Shown piece after piece: positions 35,600-45,369 of a stretch of 64,000 bases of DNA. Origin of the DNA: an uncultured Bacteroidales bacterium (lineage in GTDB: Bacteria > Bacteroidota > Bacteroidia > Bacteroidales > UBA932); the NCBI GenBank assembly GCA_944326265.1, contig CALVDE010000006.1, forward strand, positions 38,142 through 102,141, in the 5' to 3' direction. The translations under genes and the position numbers were made by a program. The notes beneath the pieces were generated by a model, which saw nothing but the letters and a program-made list of their open reading frames with translations, had not been told where the DNA came from and made no database searches. Every line of letters starts with the position of its first letter. The first letter of the stretch is position 1.

Positions 35600-36889
35600 T
35601 TATTTTCCCATCGTTTCCTTCACTTTCGCCAATAGGTTAGGAATGTCCAGATGCTGCGGGCACTTCGTCAGACATTCGCCGCAGGCTACGCACGAGGATG
35701 CCGGGTCGCCGCGCTGGACGGGCGACATCGAGACGGTGTAATCCGCCATTGCCCTTTCTTTGTTTTTGTGCAGGATGTAGTTGTTGTACACGTAGGCGAA
35801 GATGTAGCCGATGGCGACATTGTGCGGACAGGGGATGCACTGGTAGCAGCCCGTGCAGTCGATGTGGCCCGGTGCGTGGCGGTAGGCATAGATGGCAGCT
35901 CCCAACGCCTCGCGCTCGGCAGGGGTGAGCATGTTGGGGCGGGCTTTGGCGGCGTACTTCAGGTTCTCCTCCACATCCGCCATGCTGCCCATGCCGCTCA
36001 CTGCCACGCTGACTTCGGGGATGTCCCACAGGTAGTCCAACGCCCATTCCGTGTCGGGCTTACGGATGCCCGTGGAGGCAAGCTCGTCGCGCATCACCTG
36101 CGGCAGATTGGCGAGGAATCCCGTGCGTACGGGCTTCATTACCGCCAGTCCCATGCCGTTGGCAGCGGCAAATTTCGGGCCGAGCACGCCCGCCTCGTAT
36201 TCGTAATCCAGGTAGTTGTGCTGGATGAGGCAGAAGTCCCAGGCGGGCGTGTATTCCACCACCTGCTTGAACAGTTGCAGGCTGTCGTGGAAGGAGAAGC
36301 CCATGAAGCGTATCTTGCCCTGCGCTTTCAGCCGCTCCATCTTCTCGATGAGCTTGTAGGGCAGCACGTAGTCTTTCCACGCGCGGTGCATGATCATGTG
36401 GATATGGTAGAAGTCGATGACGTCTGTGCCGATGGTGCGGCGCGACTGGTCGAAGAACTTCTCGAAGTCATCCGCCGACTGCATCTCCCACCACGGCATC
36501 TTGGACGTGACATATACCCGGTCGCGCCAGCCCCCGGCAATGGCTTTGCCCACCGCCTGCTCGCTCTCGCCGCCGAGATAGACGCGCCCCGTATCTATGT
36601 AGTTCACGCCGCCCTCAATGGCACGGTGCACCATCGGTGTGGTCTGGTCGAAATCCACGTGCCCGTTCTTCATCGGCAGGCGCAGCATCCCGAAGCCCAG
36701 TGCCGATACGTTCACACCCGTGCGCCCCATCGGGCGGTACTGCATCTGCGGATTGTAATTGAGAATGTCTTTCGACATCTCTTCCCTCGCCACCTGCCTT
36801 TCGGCTTCCTGCGCAATGACTTTCGGACCGCCCACCGCTCCTACGGCTGCGGCGAGAAGACCACTTTTTATAAAATCGCGTCTGTCCAT
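35600..36889 (-). CDS. Tat-exported aldo/keto reductase with C-terminal 4Fe-4S domain
   Basis: A 429-residue oxidoreductase. The twin-arginine leader MDRRDFIKSGLLAAAVGAVGG points to export in folded form. The AKR barrel (about 50-320) has the catalytic Asp/Tyr in YIDTGRVYLGG and the Lys in VTSKMPWW. The C-terminal tail carries CTGCYQCIPCP and CVACGECLTKCPQ, eight cysteines able to hold two 4Fe-4S clusters. It differs from the cytosolic AKR at 59078, which has neither leader nor cluster. A 63-residue gene precedes it by 15 bases. Confidence 0.9.
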   Translation of the reverse strand: MDRRDFIKSGLLAAAVGAVGGPKVIAQEAERQVAREEMSKDILNYNPQMQYRPMGRTGVNVSALGFGMLRLPMKNGHVDFDQTTPMVHRAIEGGVNYIDTGRVYLGGESEQAVGKAIAGGWRDRVYVTSKMPWWEMQSADDFEKFFDQSRRTIGTDVIDFYHIHMIMHRAWKDYVLPYKLIEKMERLKAQGKIRFMGFSFHDSLQLFKQVVEYTPAWDFCLIQHNYLDYEYEAGVLGPKFAAANGMGLAVMKPVRTGFLANLPQVMRDELASTGIRKPDTEWALDYLWDIPEVSVAVSGMGSMADVEENLKYAAKARPNMLTPAEREALGAAIYAYRHAPGHIDCTGCYQCIPCPHNVAIGYIFAYVYNNYILHKNKERAMADYTVSMSPVQRGDPASSCVACGECLTKCPQHLDIPNLLAKVKETMGK

Positions 36890-36904
36890 ATTCTTACTTT
36901 TTAT

Positions 36905-37096
36905 TTATCCAAACCTATCAGCCGTGCCGGACAGCCCTTTTAGAATTTCAACTTCGTTAGCCTCCAAGGGTATGGAAGTCTCTCCGTAGATGAAACAGCG
37001 CAAGAGCTGCTGCGGCGTAACGTGGTGGCGGTCTGCGATGAAGCACACCGCCTCGTCCGCGCACAAATTTTCAGGTAATGCTGTTTTCTGCTCCAT
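36905..37096 (-). CDS. Small hypothetical protein, 63 residues
   Basis: Starts at the ATG giving MEQKTALPENL; an in-frame extension upstream would run through the promoter repeat and is rejected. The sequence ADEAVCFIADRHHVTPQQLL looks like a compact helical domain. I recall similar small genes beside AKR genes in Bacteroidales but cannot assign a function. It is the first gene of the AKR operon. Confidence 0.6.
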   Translation of the reverse strand: MEQKTALPENLCADEAVCFIADRHHVTPQQLLRCFIYGETSIPLEANEVEILKGLSGTADRFG

Positions 37097-37110
37097 GCTG
37101 TTCTTCTCGT

Positions 37111-37186
37111 TTTTATCCGATGCAAAATTACACCGGAACAATGCGGAATGCCGTAACCATAAATGGGGGAAGCGTACCATTTTTAC
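37111..37186 (-). promoter_or_regulatory. 76-base duplicated promoter/operator, copy 2 (AKR operon)
   Basis: Near-identical to 34703-34778, with the -7 box TAATTTTG (reverse of 37123-37130) and the same upstream block. It faces the divergent AraC gene at 37258, the obvious candidate regulator of both copies. Confidence 0.85.
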
Positions 37187-37257
37187 GGAAATTGTATTCT
37201 GCGCAACCTATTGTCCGTGAAATGCTTTATCTTTGTATCACTTTAACAGACAGAGCA

Positions 37258-38157
37258 ATGAGCAAGATACTGAAAGTAAGGAAGGTCAATGACTATGCCC
37301 GCTATGTGGGCGCAGAGGAGCAGCACCCGTTGGTCAGCGTCATTGACTATGCCGAGGTGTCGCCCGTGCGCCACAGCCTGAATGATTACGGTGTGTACGG
37401 CATCTTCTTCCACGATGAGGCGGAGATAGACCTGGCATACGGCTGCGGCAAGTATGATTACAAGAAGGGTACGGTAATCTGCGTGGCTCCCGGCCAGGTG
37501 GGTGGTAAGGAGGACAATGGGGAGGAGGTGATGCTGACGGGCTGGGCACTGCTTTTCCACCCGGACCTGCTGCACGGCTTCCCGCTTGAAAAGCGCATCC
37601 GGGAGTATTCCTTCTTCGATTACCGTATCAACGAGGCCCTGCACATGACCGAAGAGGAGCACGACATCCTGGCCTCCCTGATGCGTCAGATACGCGAGGA
37701 ACTGGGCAAGAAGCCGGACGAGCTTCAGCGGGCCATCCTCGTAGGCTACATCGAACTGGCTCTCAACTTCTGCCAGCGGTTCTACAACCGCCAGTTCGTC
37801 ACCCGGAAGATAGAGAACTCCGACATCCTCGTCCGCTTCGACCGCCTGCTCCGCGACTATTTCGAAGACAGCCTCCAGTATACCCTTGGCCTGCCCACAG
37901 TGCAGTATTGCGCCGACAAGCTCTGCATGTCGCCCAACTATTTCGGCGATGTCATCAAGAAAACCACCGGAGACACGGCGAGCACCCACATCCGCCAGTT
38001 CGTCATCCAGCTTGCCAAGAACGGGCTGGCGGCAGGAGAGACCGTCTCCCAAGTGTCCGACCGCCTCGGCTTCGAATACCCTCAGCATTTCAGCCGGATG
38101 TTCAAGAAGCAGGAGGGAGTTACGCCGTCGGAGTACTGCCAGCGACTGCGGAACTGA
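37258..38157 (+). CDS. AraC-family transcriptional regulator
   Basis: A 299-residue regulator. The N-terminal cupin-like sensor (about 20-130: VYGIFFHDEAEIDLAYGCGK) is followed by two HTH motifs (about 200-295: VQYCADKLCMSPNYFGDVIK and VSQVSDRLGFEYPQHFSRMF). The start ATG lies 23 bases after TATCTTTG (37228-37235); an upstream in-frame start crosses the promoter. It is divergent from the AKR operon and probably activates the twin 76-base promoters. It is related to the AraC protein at 61419. Confidence 0.9.
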   Translation: MSKILKVRKVNDYARYVGAEEQHPLVSVIDYAEVSPVRHSLNDYGVYGIFFHDEAEIDLAYGCGKYDYKKGTVICVAPGQVGGKEDNGEEVMLTGWALLFHPDLLHGFPLEKRIREYSFFDYRINEALHMTEEEHDILASLMRQIREELGKKPDELQRAILVGYIELALNFCQRFYNRQFVTRKIENSDILVRFDRLLRDYFEDSLQYTLGLPTVQYCADKLCMSPNYFGDVIKKTTGDTASTHIRQFVIQLAKNGLAAGETVSQVSDRLGFEYPQHFSRMFKKQEGVTPSEYCQRLRN

Positions 38158-38342
38158 TATAAAAAGTCTTGCAGAAACGGTAAATCATACTTGCAGGATC
38201 TTTCACGGAAGTAGGATATCCAAAAGATTCCTGTAATATCGGCAGTGAAATCAGTATATTTTGCCTAATTATCGGCAGTTTAATATCGCGAATAGTAGCG
38301 ATGCCTGTATGGGAGTGGATTGTCCGTAGAAATTAAGACCCG

Positions 38343-38879
38343 TCAGACGGCCTTTCCCATCCTGTATGCCGTCTCCACTGCCGCATGCCCTTCTATTTCC
38401 CCCGGGGCATTCACGCCTCCGGCGAATACAGAACCAGCGAACCTGGCGTTCTCAAAGCATTCGATCCAGCCGCTTAATCCTGTGACGGCGCGTTCTGGAG
38501 TCTTGGGATCCTCCTCGGCGGCCGAACTCAGGAAATAGATGTCCCGGAAATGATAATCCGTGGTGAACAGCGGGTTGGCACGGTCGAGAAGAGTCTTCAG
38601 CTGGCCGCTCATCTCATAGTAGTAGATGGGCGTAGCAAAAGCGATGACATCCGCCGCATACATTTTATCCACGATGGCCGGTGCATCGTCTGTGATAACG
38701 CATCTCTGGGTTTTCTGGCAGGCCAGACAGCCCGTGCAGAAATGCAGTTCCTTTCCCTTTAATGTAATAGTCTCAACTTCATTGCCGGCCTCAGCCGCAC
38801 CTTTGGCAAAGGCCTCTGCCAGTGCGTCGGAGTTACTGTTGCGGCGCAGGCTCGATGTTATTACCAGTATCTTTTTCAT
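38343..38879 (-). CDS. Flavodoxin-fold NAD(P)H-dependent FMN reductase/iron-sulfur flavoprotein
   Basis: A 178-residue protein. The FMN phosphate loop is ITSSLRRNSNSDALAEAF. The Cys cluster FCTGCLACQKTQRC marks the iron-sulfur-flavoprotein/multimeric flavodoxin group, and FATPIYYYEMSGQLKTLLDR is the flavin-contact loop. It likely reduces quinones, nitro or azo compounds. A TATCTTTG box (reverse of 38883-38890) ends only four bases before the ATG, suggesting a nearly leaderless mRNA. It is a single gene. Confidence 0.87.
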   Translation of the reverse strand: MKKILVITSSLRRNSNSDALAEAFAKGAAEAGNEVETITLKGKELHFCTGCLACQKTQRCVITDDAPAIVDKMYAADVIAFATPIYYYEMSGQLKTLLDRANPLFTTDYHFRDIYFLSSAAEEDPKTPERAVTGLSGWIECFENARFAGSVFAGGVNAPGEIEGHAAVETAYRMGKAV

Positions 38880-39069
38880 GCTGCAAAGATAGCGGTATAT
38901 GTTTTAAAACGGATACCTGTTTTACTGGGGTAGGTGATGGTTTTACGGATGACTGCCGCTGCTGCAAAAAATGGTTAGGTTTTGATGCGGAAATACCAAC
39001 TTGTTGTGATTGTCTGCCTGAGCAGCCGGCGGTACCTTTGCAGCCGTAAATTCTGTAAAGGCAATAAGT

Positions 39070-40398
39070 ATGAAATTAAGGACAATAGTTCTGACAATCA
39101 CTGTCTTGACAGCCGCCGGTATGTGGGCACCGCAAGTCTTGGCGGAAGCATACGCAGCGGCGGATACATCAGCAAGGCAGGAAAGCAAGTGGACCAAGGC
39201 ATTTGCCCGTCTGACAGTAGGCGGCTACGGTGAGGCCGTGGGAACATATAATTTCTACAGTGACAATGTTTTCCGATATCAGTTCCCGGACAGTTACCGC
39301 GATTCTAAGGGTCATGCACGCTTTGATCTGCCGCACGTGGTAATTATGCTGGGCTATGATTTCGGTAAAGGATGGACATTGGGAACTGAGATTGAATTCG
39401 AGCATGGGGGTGTGGAGGCTGCAGTGGAGATGGAGAATGAGGAAGCCGGTGAGTTCGAGAGGGAGATAGAGAGGGGAGGAGAGGTGGCTCTGGAGCAGTT
39501 CTGGATACAGAAGGAGTTCATGCCGGAACTTAATCTGAGAATGGGACATATCGTGGTGCCGGTCGGCGCGACCAATAACAAGCATCTGCCGACGGAGTTT
39601 TTCACGGCTTATCGTCCCGAGGGCGAGAACACCATCATTCCGTGCACCTGGCACGAAACCGGTATCAGCCTGTGGGGCCGCGCAGGGGACTGGAGGTATG
39701 AGGTTCAGCTGCTCCCTGGACTTAACTCAGTGTTCTTCAGTAATTCAGAATGGGTCCACGGAGGCTCGGCCTCACCCTACGAGTTCAAGCCCGCAAATCA
39801 TCTTGCCGGAGCGTTCAGAGTGGACAATTACTCGGTAAAGGGTCTGCGGATGAGCCTGAGCGGTTATATCGGCAACAGTTTCAACAATGATATAGTGACT
39901 GAGGAGCGTTCCCGCTATGCCGGAGTAAAGGGCACGGTGATGATAGGAGCCTTCGATTTCGAGTATCAGGGACACGGACTTGTAGTCAGGGGCAATTACG
40001 ATTACGGATATCTTAAGGACGCACAGCTGATAGGCGCCTGGAACAGTTCGTCCATGAACAGCACGGAGTCTCCTTACAAGCATACTCTTGTGGGACAGGC
40101 TGCAATGGCAGGCGGGGTAGAGGCCGGTTACGACATTTTCTCTGCTGTGAACAAGCTTTCCGGGAAACAGAAATTCTATGTCTTCGGGCGGTACGAGTAT
40201 TATGATTCCTATATCCCGGCTCCGGCCACTACAGATTATCCGTGGACTGACAAGCACCGTATAGCGGTGGGTATCAATTATTATCCTATCGACGAGATCG
40301 TCATAAAGGCCGAATATTCCCACCGCTTCCTGAAGAGCCAGTATATTGACGAACCGTCGGTTTCGATAGGCATAGCCTACGCCGGATTTTTCAAATAG
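39070..40398 (+). CDS. Outer-membrane porin-like beta-barrel protein
   Basis: A 442-residue protein with a signal peptide (residues 1-26, ending LAEAYA) and alternating strands throughout, ending in an aromatic residue followed by Lys (YAGFFK). Recognisable stretches, GGYGEAVGTYNFYSDNVFRY and RMGHIVVPVGATNNKHLP, resemble OprO/P-like porins of Bacteroidetes. The promoter box TACCTTTG lies at 39033-39040. It heads the imelysin-dihaem cluster, so uptake of a metal or haem is plausible but unproved. Confidence 0.8.
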   Translation: MKLRTIVLTITVLTAAGMWAPQVLAEAYAAADTSARQESKWTKAFARLTVGGYGEAVGTYNFYSDNVFRYQFPDSYRDSKGHARFDLPHVVIMLGYDFGKGWTLGTEIEFEHGGVEAAVEMENEEAGEFEREIERGGEVALEQFWIQKEFMPELNLRMGHIVVPVGATNNKHLPTEFFTAYRPEGENTIIPCTWHETGISLWGRAGDWRYEVQLLPGLNSVFFSNSEWVHGGSASPYEFKPANHLAGAFRVDNYSVKGLRMSLSGYIGNSFNNDIVTEERSRYAGVKGTVMIGAFDFEYQGHGLVVRGNYDYGYLKDAQLIGAWNSSSMNSTESPYKHTLVGQAAMAGGVEAGYDIFSAVNKLSGKQKFYVFGRYEYYDSYIPAPATTDYPWTDKHRIAVGINYYPIDEIVIKAEYSHRFLKSQYIDEPSVSIGIAYAGFFK

Positions 40399-40433
40399 CA
40401 GATACATTAACAAACAAATAACGTAAAGGAAAA

Positions 40434-41600
40434 ATGAAAAAGTTTATCTATTTCGCGGCAGCAGCATTGGTATTTGCCGGCGCCGCATCCTGTGAGCAGA
40501 ACGGAGGAGAGACGGACATCACCAATCCCTACGATGAGCAGTTCGCCAAAATCGCCGACCGCTTTGTCAACGAAACTGTAATTCCTACCTATGAGGCTCT
40601 TTCTACATCAACGGCCGAGCTGGAGACTCTGCTGCAGCAGCTCAAGGAAGACAAGTCCCAGGCCACCTTGGAGGCCACCTGCGAGAAATTCCTTGAAGCC
40701 CGCGCCTGGTGGGAAAAAAGTGAGGCCTTCCTTTTCGGACCGGCCACGGATTTCGGAGTGGACCCTCACATCGACTCATGGCCTCTCGATGTGGACGCCC
40801 TCAATATGGCTCTGAGCAACACTGACCAGATCAATGCCATGAACGGAGAGGGCGGCGATCAGTTTGCCGGTGACAATCTCGGCAACACCGTTCTGGGTTT
40901 CCATGGCATCGAGTACATCCTTTTTGAGAACGGCGGTCCTAAGAATGTAGCCGATATCAATGAGCTGCATCTCATCTATGCCGCTGCAGTGGCAGGCGAC
41001 CTGCGCAACCGCTGCTGGCAGATGGAACTCGGCTGGGCAGGTGAAGACGGAGTCGCTGCAGAGCGTCTGGAAAAAGTGGCTGACCAGCTTGAGCTCCCTT
41101 ACACTGTCAACGGCGGGACTTCCTCATACGGAGACAATATGCTCAATGCCGGCAAGCCCGGAAGTTCCTACAGCAGCATGACCTCGGCTATGGAGGCTAT
41201 TATCGACGGCTGCAAGACCATCGCAGACGAGGTGGGCACCATGAAGATAGGCAAGCCTTATTCGGGAGAGGACCCCAACTATATCGAGTCTCCCTACAGC
41301 CATAAGTCGATTCAGGACTTCTATGACAATATAATCAGCATCCAGAGCGTCTATATGGGCGGCATCGAGGGAAACCGTGACGAGGCCAATTCCCTTCACG
41401 GCTTCCTGGCTGAGCACAACAAGACTGTGGATGATGCGGTGATGGCCGCTATCGACAATGCTCTCGCCAAGATTCAGGCCATGAAAGCTCCTTTCGTCAA
41501 CAATATCAACGACCCTTCGGCCGGTGAGGCAAGCGAGGCTTGCAAGGCTCTCGACGAGGTTCTCGGCCAGGCCAAGGATGCCGTACGCAACGTAGAGTAA
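40434..41600 (+). CDS. Imelysin-family lipoprotein (M75, ICMP/EfeO-like)
   Basis: A 388-residue lipoprotein with signal ending GAASC. Two helical-bundle repeats are expected; the hallmark GxHxxE occurs as GFHGIEYILF. Imelysin proteins are iron-regulated surface or periplasmic iron-binding proteins, and no peptidase activity is assured. It is followed six bases later by the dihaem protein gene, a common pairing. Confidence 0.9.
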   Translation: MKKFIYFAAAALVFAGAASCEQNGGETDITNPYDEQFAKIADRFVNETVIPTYEALSTSTAELETLLQQLKEDKSQATLEATCEKFLEARAWWEKSEAFLFGPATDFGVDPHIDSWPLDVDALNMALSNTDQINAMNGEGGDQFAGDNLGNTVLGFHGIEYILFENGGPKNVADINELHLIYAAAVAGDLRNRCWQMELGWAGEDGVAAERLEKVADQLELPYTVNGGTSSYGDNMLNAGKPGSSYSSMTSAMEAIIDGCKTIADEVGTMKIGKPYSGEDPNYIESPYSHKSIQDFYDNIISIQSVYMGGIEGNRDEANSLHGFLAEHNKTVDDAVMAAIDNALAKIQAMKAPFVNNINDPSAGEASEACKALDEVLGQAKDAVRNVE

Positions 41601-41606
41601 CAGACT

Positions 41607-43238
41607 ATGAAATTCAGATACCTTTCATTACTGGCAGCCGCAGCCATTGCCTTGACAGCCTGCCATGAAGACCCCAACGGCAAGGATCCTGACAACAACG
41701 GAACGGATTCTGATGTTAATCCCGAGATCTACGCCGGAGGTCTTCTCGGAACTACATTCAACTCATCTGCATCGGCATTTGAGGACCCTGCTCCTGCCGT
41801 AGAAAAAGCCGGTCTCACCGACCGGTTCAAATACGGCGAGTATTTCTTTGAGCGCTCCTATACCCAGACCGCCGAGCCTTTCGACGGTCTCGGTCCGCTC
41901 TACATCCGCAATTCCTGTCAGGCCTGCCACCCCGGATACGGTCACGGCAAGCGCATGGAACGCTACCGCTGGGACGACTGGGGCAACGGCTATCTGCTGG
42001 TAGTCTATGACAAGAGCAACGATGCTTATCTGTCTTCCCTCACCGGCATGCCTCAGACTGCGGCGGTGGAGCCTTTCAAGGCCCCTCTGGATGAGGACCA
42101 GATAACCATCCAGTGGCTCACATACGTGGACGAATGGGGCAACAAGTTTCCGGATGGGGAGACATATGAGCTCATCTATCCGGAAGTGACCATACCCGAG
42201 AGCGCTTTCTACGTGCCTATCCAGTCCGGCGGCAAGGACATCCCTCATTCCCAGGTGGGCGTGCGGCTTGAGACCACTATCGGAATCTACGGTACAGGTC
42301 TGCTGGACGCTATCCCCGACGATTCCCTGAAGGCCCAGTACGCAAAGGAAGAGGCGATGGGCATCCCTATCAATCCTGCTTTCTTCTCCGGAGGCGAGTG
42401 GGTGAAGCAGTATTCCAACACTCTTCAGGGTGATGGCGAGCAGCATCCATTCCGTTTTACCTACGCCCTCTCCCGCGGTGCTCTGCAGGATGGTCCCGGT
42501 GCCAATGCTATCTGGAACATCACCAATGTTACCCGCAGCGACCGCCGCTACCACTATATGACCGCGGCATACGCCACTACTGCTTCCCAGGATCCCGATG
42601 TTCAGAACGGCTTCTATGCCTTCCTGGATAACTTCGAGACAAAGTATCCCGAAGCCAAGGACAGATGGCGTACCGGTGACGTGGAGGCCGATATCTACAA
42701 TTTCCTGATGGCCCAGGACCTTCCCGTTGAAATGAGCGATGAAGAGTATACCGACCTGATGATCTGGCACCGTGGCCTGGCCGTGCCTGCCGCGCGTAAC
42801 CTGGATGACGAGGATGTACAGCGTGGCCGTCAGCTCTTCCGCGAAATCGGCTGTGCCACCTGCCACCGTCCTTCATGGACTACCGGACCGGACGAGTTCA
42901 ACGATCCCAATAACTTTTTCGCCCGCGGCGATACAGAGCTGCCGAAATATCCCAACCAGACTATCTGGCCTTACAGCGACTTGATCCAGCACCAGCTTTT
43001 CATGCAGAACGATATCCGCGGCGGATGGTGCCGCACGACTCCTCTCTGGGGCAGAGGCCTGTCCCTGATATGTTCGGGACACAGCGACCGCCTGCACGAT
43101 GCCCGTGCCCGTAATGTGGTAGAGGCCATCATGTGGCACGGCAATGCGCAGAGTCACGCACGCCAGTCTGTAGAGAAGTTCCGCGAGTTGAGCAAGGAGG
43201 ACCGCGATGCTGTTGTAAAATTCATTGAAGCCATCTAA
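41607..43238 (+). CDS. Di-haem oxidoreductase (thiol oxidoreductase-like) lipoprotein
   Basis: A 543-residue lipoprotein (lipobox LTAC) with two covalent haem sites: CQACH near residue 105 and CATCH near 415. The layout matches the DHOR/DUF1111 family, distantly related to MauG and cytochrome c peroxidases, usually encoded next to imelysins. It probably performs a redox step in iron handling on the outer face of a membrane. Maturation needs the cytochrome c synthase encoded next. Confidence 0.9.
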   Translation: MKFRYLSLLAAAAIALTACHEDPNGKDPDNNGTDSDVNPEIYAGGLLGTTFNSSASAFEDPAPAVEKAGLTDRFKYGEYFFERSYTQTAEPFDGLGPLYIRNSCQACHPGYGHGKRMERYRWDDWGNGYLLVVYDKSNDAYLSSLTGMPQTAAVEPFKAPLDEDQITIQWLTYVDEWGNKFPDGETYELIYPEVTIPESAFYVPIQSGGKDIPHSQVGVRLETTIGIYGTGLLDAIPDDSLKAQYAKEEAMGIPINPAFFSGGEWVKQYSNTLQGDGEQHPFRFTYALSRGALQDGPGANAIWNITNVTRSDRRYHYMTAAYATTASQDPDVQNGFYAFLDNFETKYPEAKDRWRTGDVEADIYNFLMAQDLPVEMSDEEYTDLMIWHRGLAVPAARNLDDEDVQRGRQLFREIGCATCHRPSWTTGPDEFNDPNNFFARGDTELPKYPNQTIWPYSDLIQHQLFMQNDIRGGWCRTTPLWGRGLSLICSGHSDRLHDARARNVVEAIMWHGNAQSHARQSVEKFRELSKEDRDAVVKFIEAI

Positions 43239-45369
43239 GCAATTGGACAAGATAGTAAAATACACTGCATTCGGGGCAGCTGCAGTCCTGACTGCAATTC
43301 TGATCCTCGCTACCGTACTGGAGAAATCCTGCGGTAGCGGGGTTGTTTTTGAGTATGTATACCGTTCGCCGGTATTTGCCCTGCTGTGGGTGCTGGCCGT
43401 GGGGGCATGCACTGTTACCATGGTACGCTGCGGCCATACTCTTCCCTTGGCGGTCAGCGCCATGCACCTGTCATTTGTCTTCATACTCATGGGGGCGCTC
43501 ATGACATTTCTCGTGGGGGAGAAGGGGACCCTGCATCTGCGCACGGACGGAGAGACTGTAAGAACATTTGATTGTGATGACGGGAGCACCAAGGCACTGC
43601 CATTCGATGTCTCCTTGAAGGAATTTAAGATAGACTTTTACCGCGGGACAACCGCCCCGATGGATTACCGCAGCCTTATCGTCATACACGATGCCGGGCA
43701 GGAACTGGAGCGGGAGGTGTCGATGAACCGGATATGCCGTCACCGCGGATACCGTTTCTACCAGGCGTCCTACGATACCGATCTGCAGGGGACGACTCTG
43801 TCAGTGAGCAGGGACACCTGGGGCATTGCATTGACCTATACCGGATTTATATTACTGATAGGAAGCATGATACTGCACTTCTTCAATCCCTCGGGGAGTT
43901 TCCGTACTGCACTGAGGAGAGTATCCAGAGGGATAGCTGTCTGTGCCGGAGCAATTCTGCTGGCATCCTGCTCATCGGACCGCGATGATGTTCCCAAGAC
44001 ACTTCCGAAAGACCTTGCAGAGGATTTCGGAGAACTGTATGTCTATTACAACGACCGGGTTACCTCCGTCCGGACTCTCGCCCGTGAATTCACTATGAAA
44101 CTTACCGGACGCCAGTCATACAGGGGGCTCACTCCGGAACAGGTGCTTTCCGGCTGGATGTTCTACTACGACAGCTGGAAACGGGAACCGATGATAGAGG
44201 TGAAGGGCCGCGGACGGCTACCTCTGACGGATCTGAATCCGGAGGAGGAACTGTTTCAGGTGGTGAGTATGGCCGCTACATGGTCTATAATCAGGATTTT
44301 CCCATACGTCGGAGAGGATGGGACAGTGATGTGGTACGCATCGACGGATACGCTTCCATTTGACATGGACAGCGGAGAATGGCTTTTTGTCCGCAAGGTG
44401 TTGGGACTGGTGCGGGAAGATGTGGTTCTCGGGGACTATGACGGGGCTTCGGAAGTGCTTGCGAAGCTACGGATGTGGCAGGAGGAAAAATGCGGAGCGG
44501 ACAATCTTCCCACCAATACCGTATGGCAGGCGGAGCAGCTGTACAATACCGTTGACCGTCCCAAGCCTGCGGCGATGGCGGCCCTCACCGCAGGGATTCT
44601 GCTTTTCGTTCTGACTTGTGCAGGTATGACGTCTCCGGCCTTGCGCAGAGTCTGCAGCAGGAGCGTGCGCCCCGCGGCGATACTGACGGGCGTGTTCTTT
44701 CTATATCTGACCCTCCTGTTGATACTCAGATGGGTGGCTTCGGGGCACGTGCCCATGAGCAACGGATTCGAGACCATGATGATGATAGCATGGTCATCAT
44801 GCGTGCTGTCCCTCGCTTTGTTCCGAAAGCTACCAGTAATACAGCCTTTCGCCATGCTGATGTGCGGTTTCGCACTTCTGGTAGCATCGATAGGAGAGTC
44901 TGATCCTGGGATGACGTCGCTGATGCCGGTACTGTCCTCACCTCTGCTTTCTGTCCATGTGGCCTGTATGATGATATCCTATTCTCTCCTTGGGCTGCTG
45001 GCCCTCAACGGAGTGATGGGTATATGGGCCGGACGCGGCTCTTCTCCTGAAGCGCAGGAAGCGTCCTCATCCCTGGCGGATGTAGGCAGACTGCTGCTGT
45101 ATCCGGCGCTATTTCTGCTGGTTACCGGTACTGTCATCGGTGCGGTATGGGCCAATGTATCATGGGGGCGCTACTGGGCCTGGGATCCAAAGGAGGTGTG
45201 GGCCCTGATTACGATTATCGTGTATGCGGCCGCGCTGCACTCCCGTTCCCTGAGGTTTCTTGCCGCCCCCCGGGCATTCCACTGGTACAGCGCCGCCGCA
45301 TTCCTGTGCGTGCTGATTACCTACTTCGGTGTCAACTTTTTCCTCGGCGGTATGCATTCCTACGCTTAG
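43225..45369 (+). CDS. ccsA: Cytochrome c biogenesis protein CcsBA (ResB-CcsA fusion)
   Basis: A ~714-residue fused haem lyase. The ResB/CcsB part (about 1-300) begins with several membrane spans. The CcsA part has the haem-handling WGRYWAWDPKEVWAL near residue 650 and conserved His in LSVHVACMMISYSLL. It attaches haem to CxxCH proteins such as the dihaem protein before it. Only TTG starts are available: 43225 inside the preceding gene, or 43243 just after its stop. The 3' end overlaps the convergent ABC gene by four bases. Confidence 0.93.
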   Translation: MKPSKQLDKIVKYTAFGAAAVLTAILILATVLEKSCGSGVVFEYVYRSPVFALLWVLAVGACTVTMVRCGHTLPLAVSAMHLSFVFILMGALMTFLVGEKGTLHLRTDGETVRTFDCDDGSTKALPFDVSLKEFKIDFYRGTTAPMDYRSLIVIHDAGQELEREVSMNRICRHRGYRFYQASYDTDLQGTTLSVSRDTWGIALTYTGFILLIGSMILHFFNPSGSFRTALRRVSRGIAVCAGAILLASCSSDRDDVPKTLPKDLAEDFGELYVYYNDRVTSVRTLAREFTMKLTGRQSYRGLTPEQVLSGWMFYYDSWKREPMIEVKGRGRLPLTDLNPEEELFQVVSMAATWSIIRIFPYVGEDGTVMWYASTDTLPFDMDSGEWLFVRKVLGLVREDVVLGDYDGASEVLAKLRMWQEEKCGADNLPTNTVWQAEQLYNTVDRPKPAAMAALTAGILLFVLTCAGMTSPALRRVCSRSVRPAAILTGVFFLYLTLLLILRWVASGHVPMSNGFETMMMIAWSSCVLSLALFRKLPVIQPFAMLMCGFALLVASIGESDPGMTSLMPVLSSPLLSVHVACMMISYSLLGLLALNGVMGIWAGRGSSPEAQEASSSLADVGRLLLYPALFLLVTGTVIGAVWANVSWGRYWAWDPKEVWALITIIVYAAALHSRSLRFLAAPRAFHWYSAAAFLCVLITYFGVNFFLGGMHSYA

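Noticed and set aside
35651..36943. 430-codon frame opposite the Tat-exported aldo/keto reductase
   Set aside because: Antisense shadow; the AKR frame has a Tat leader, catalytic residues and eight Fe-S cysteines.
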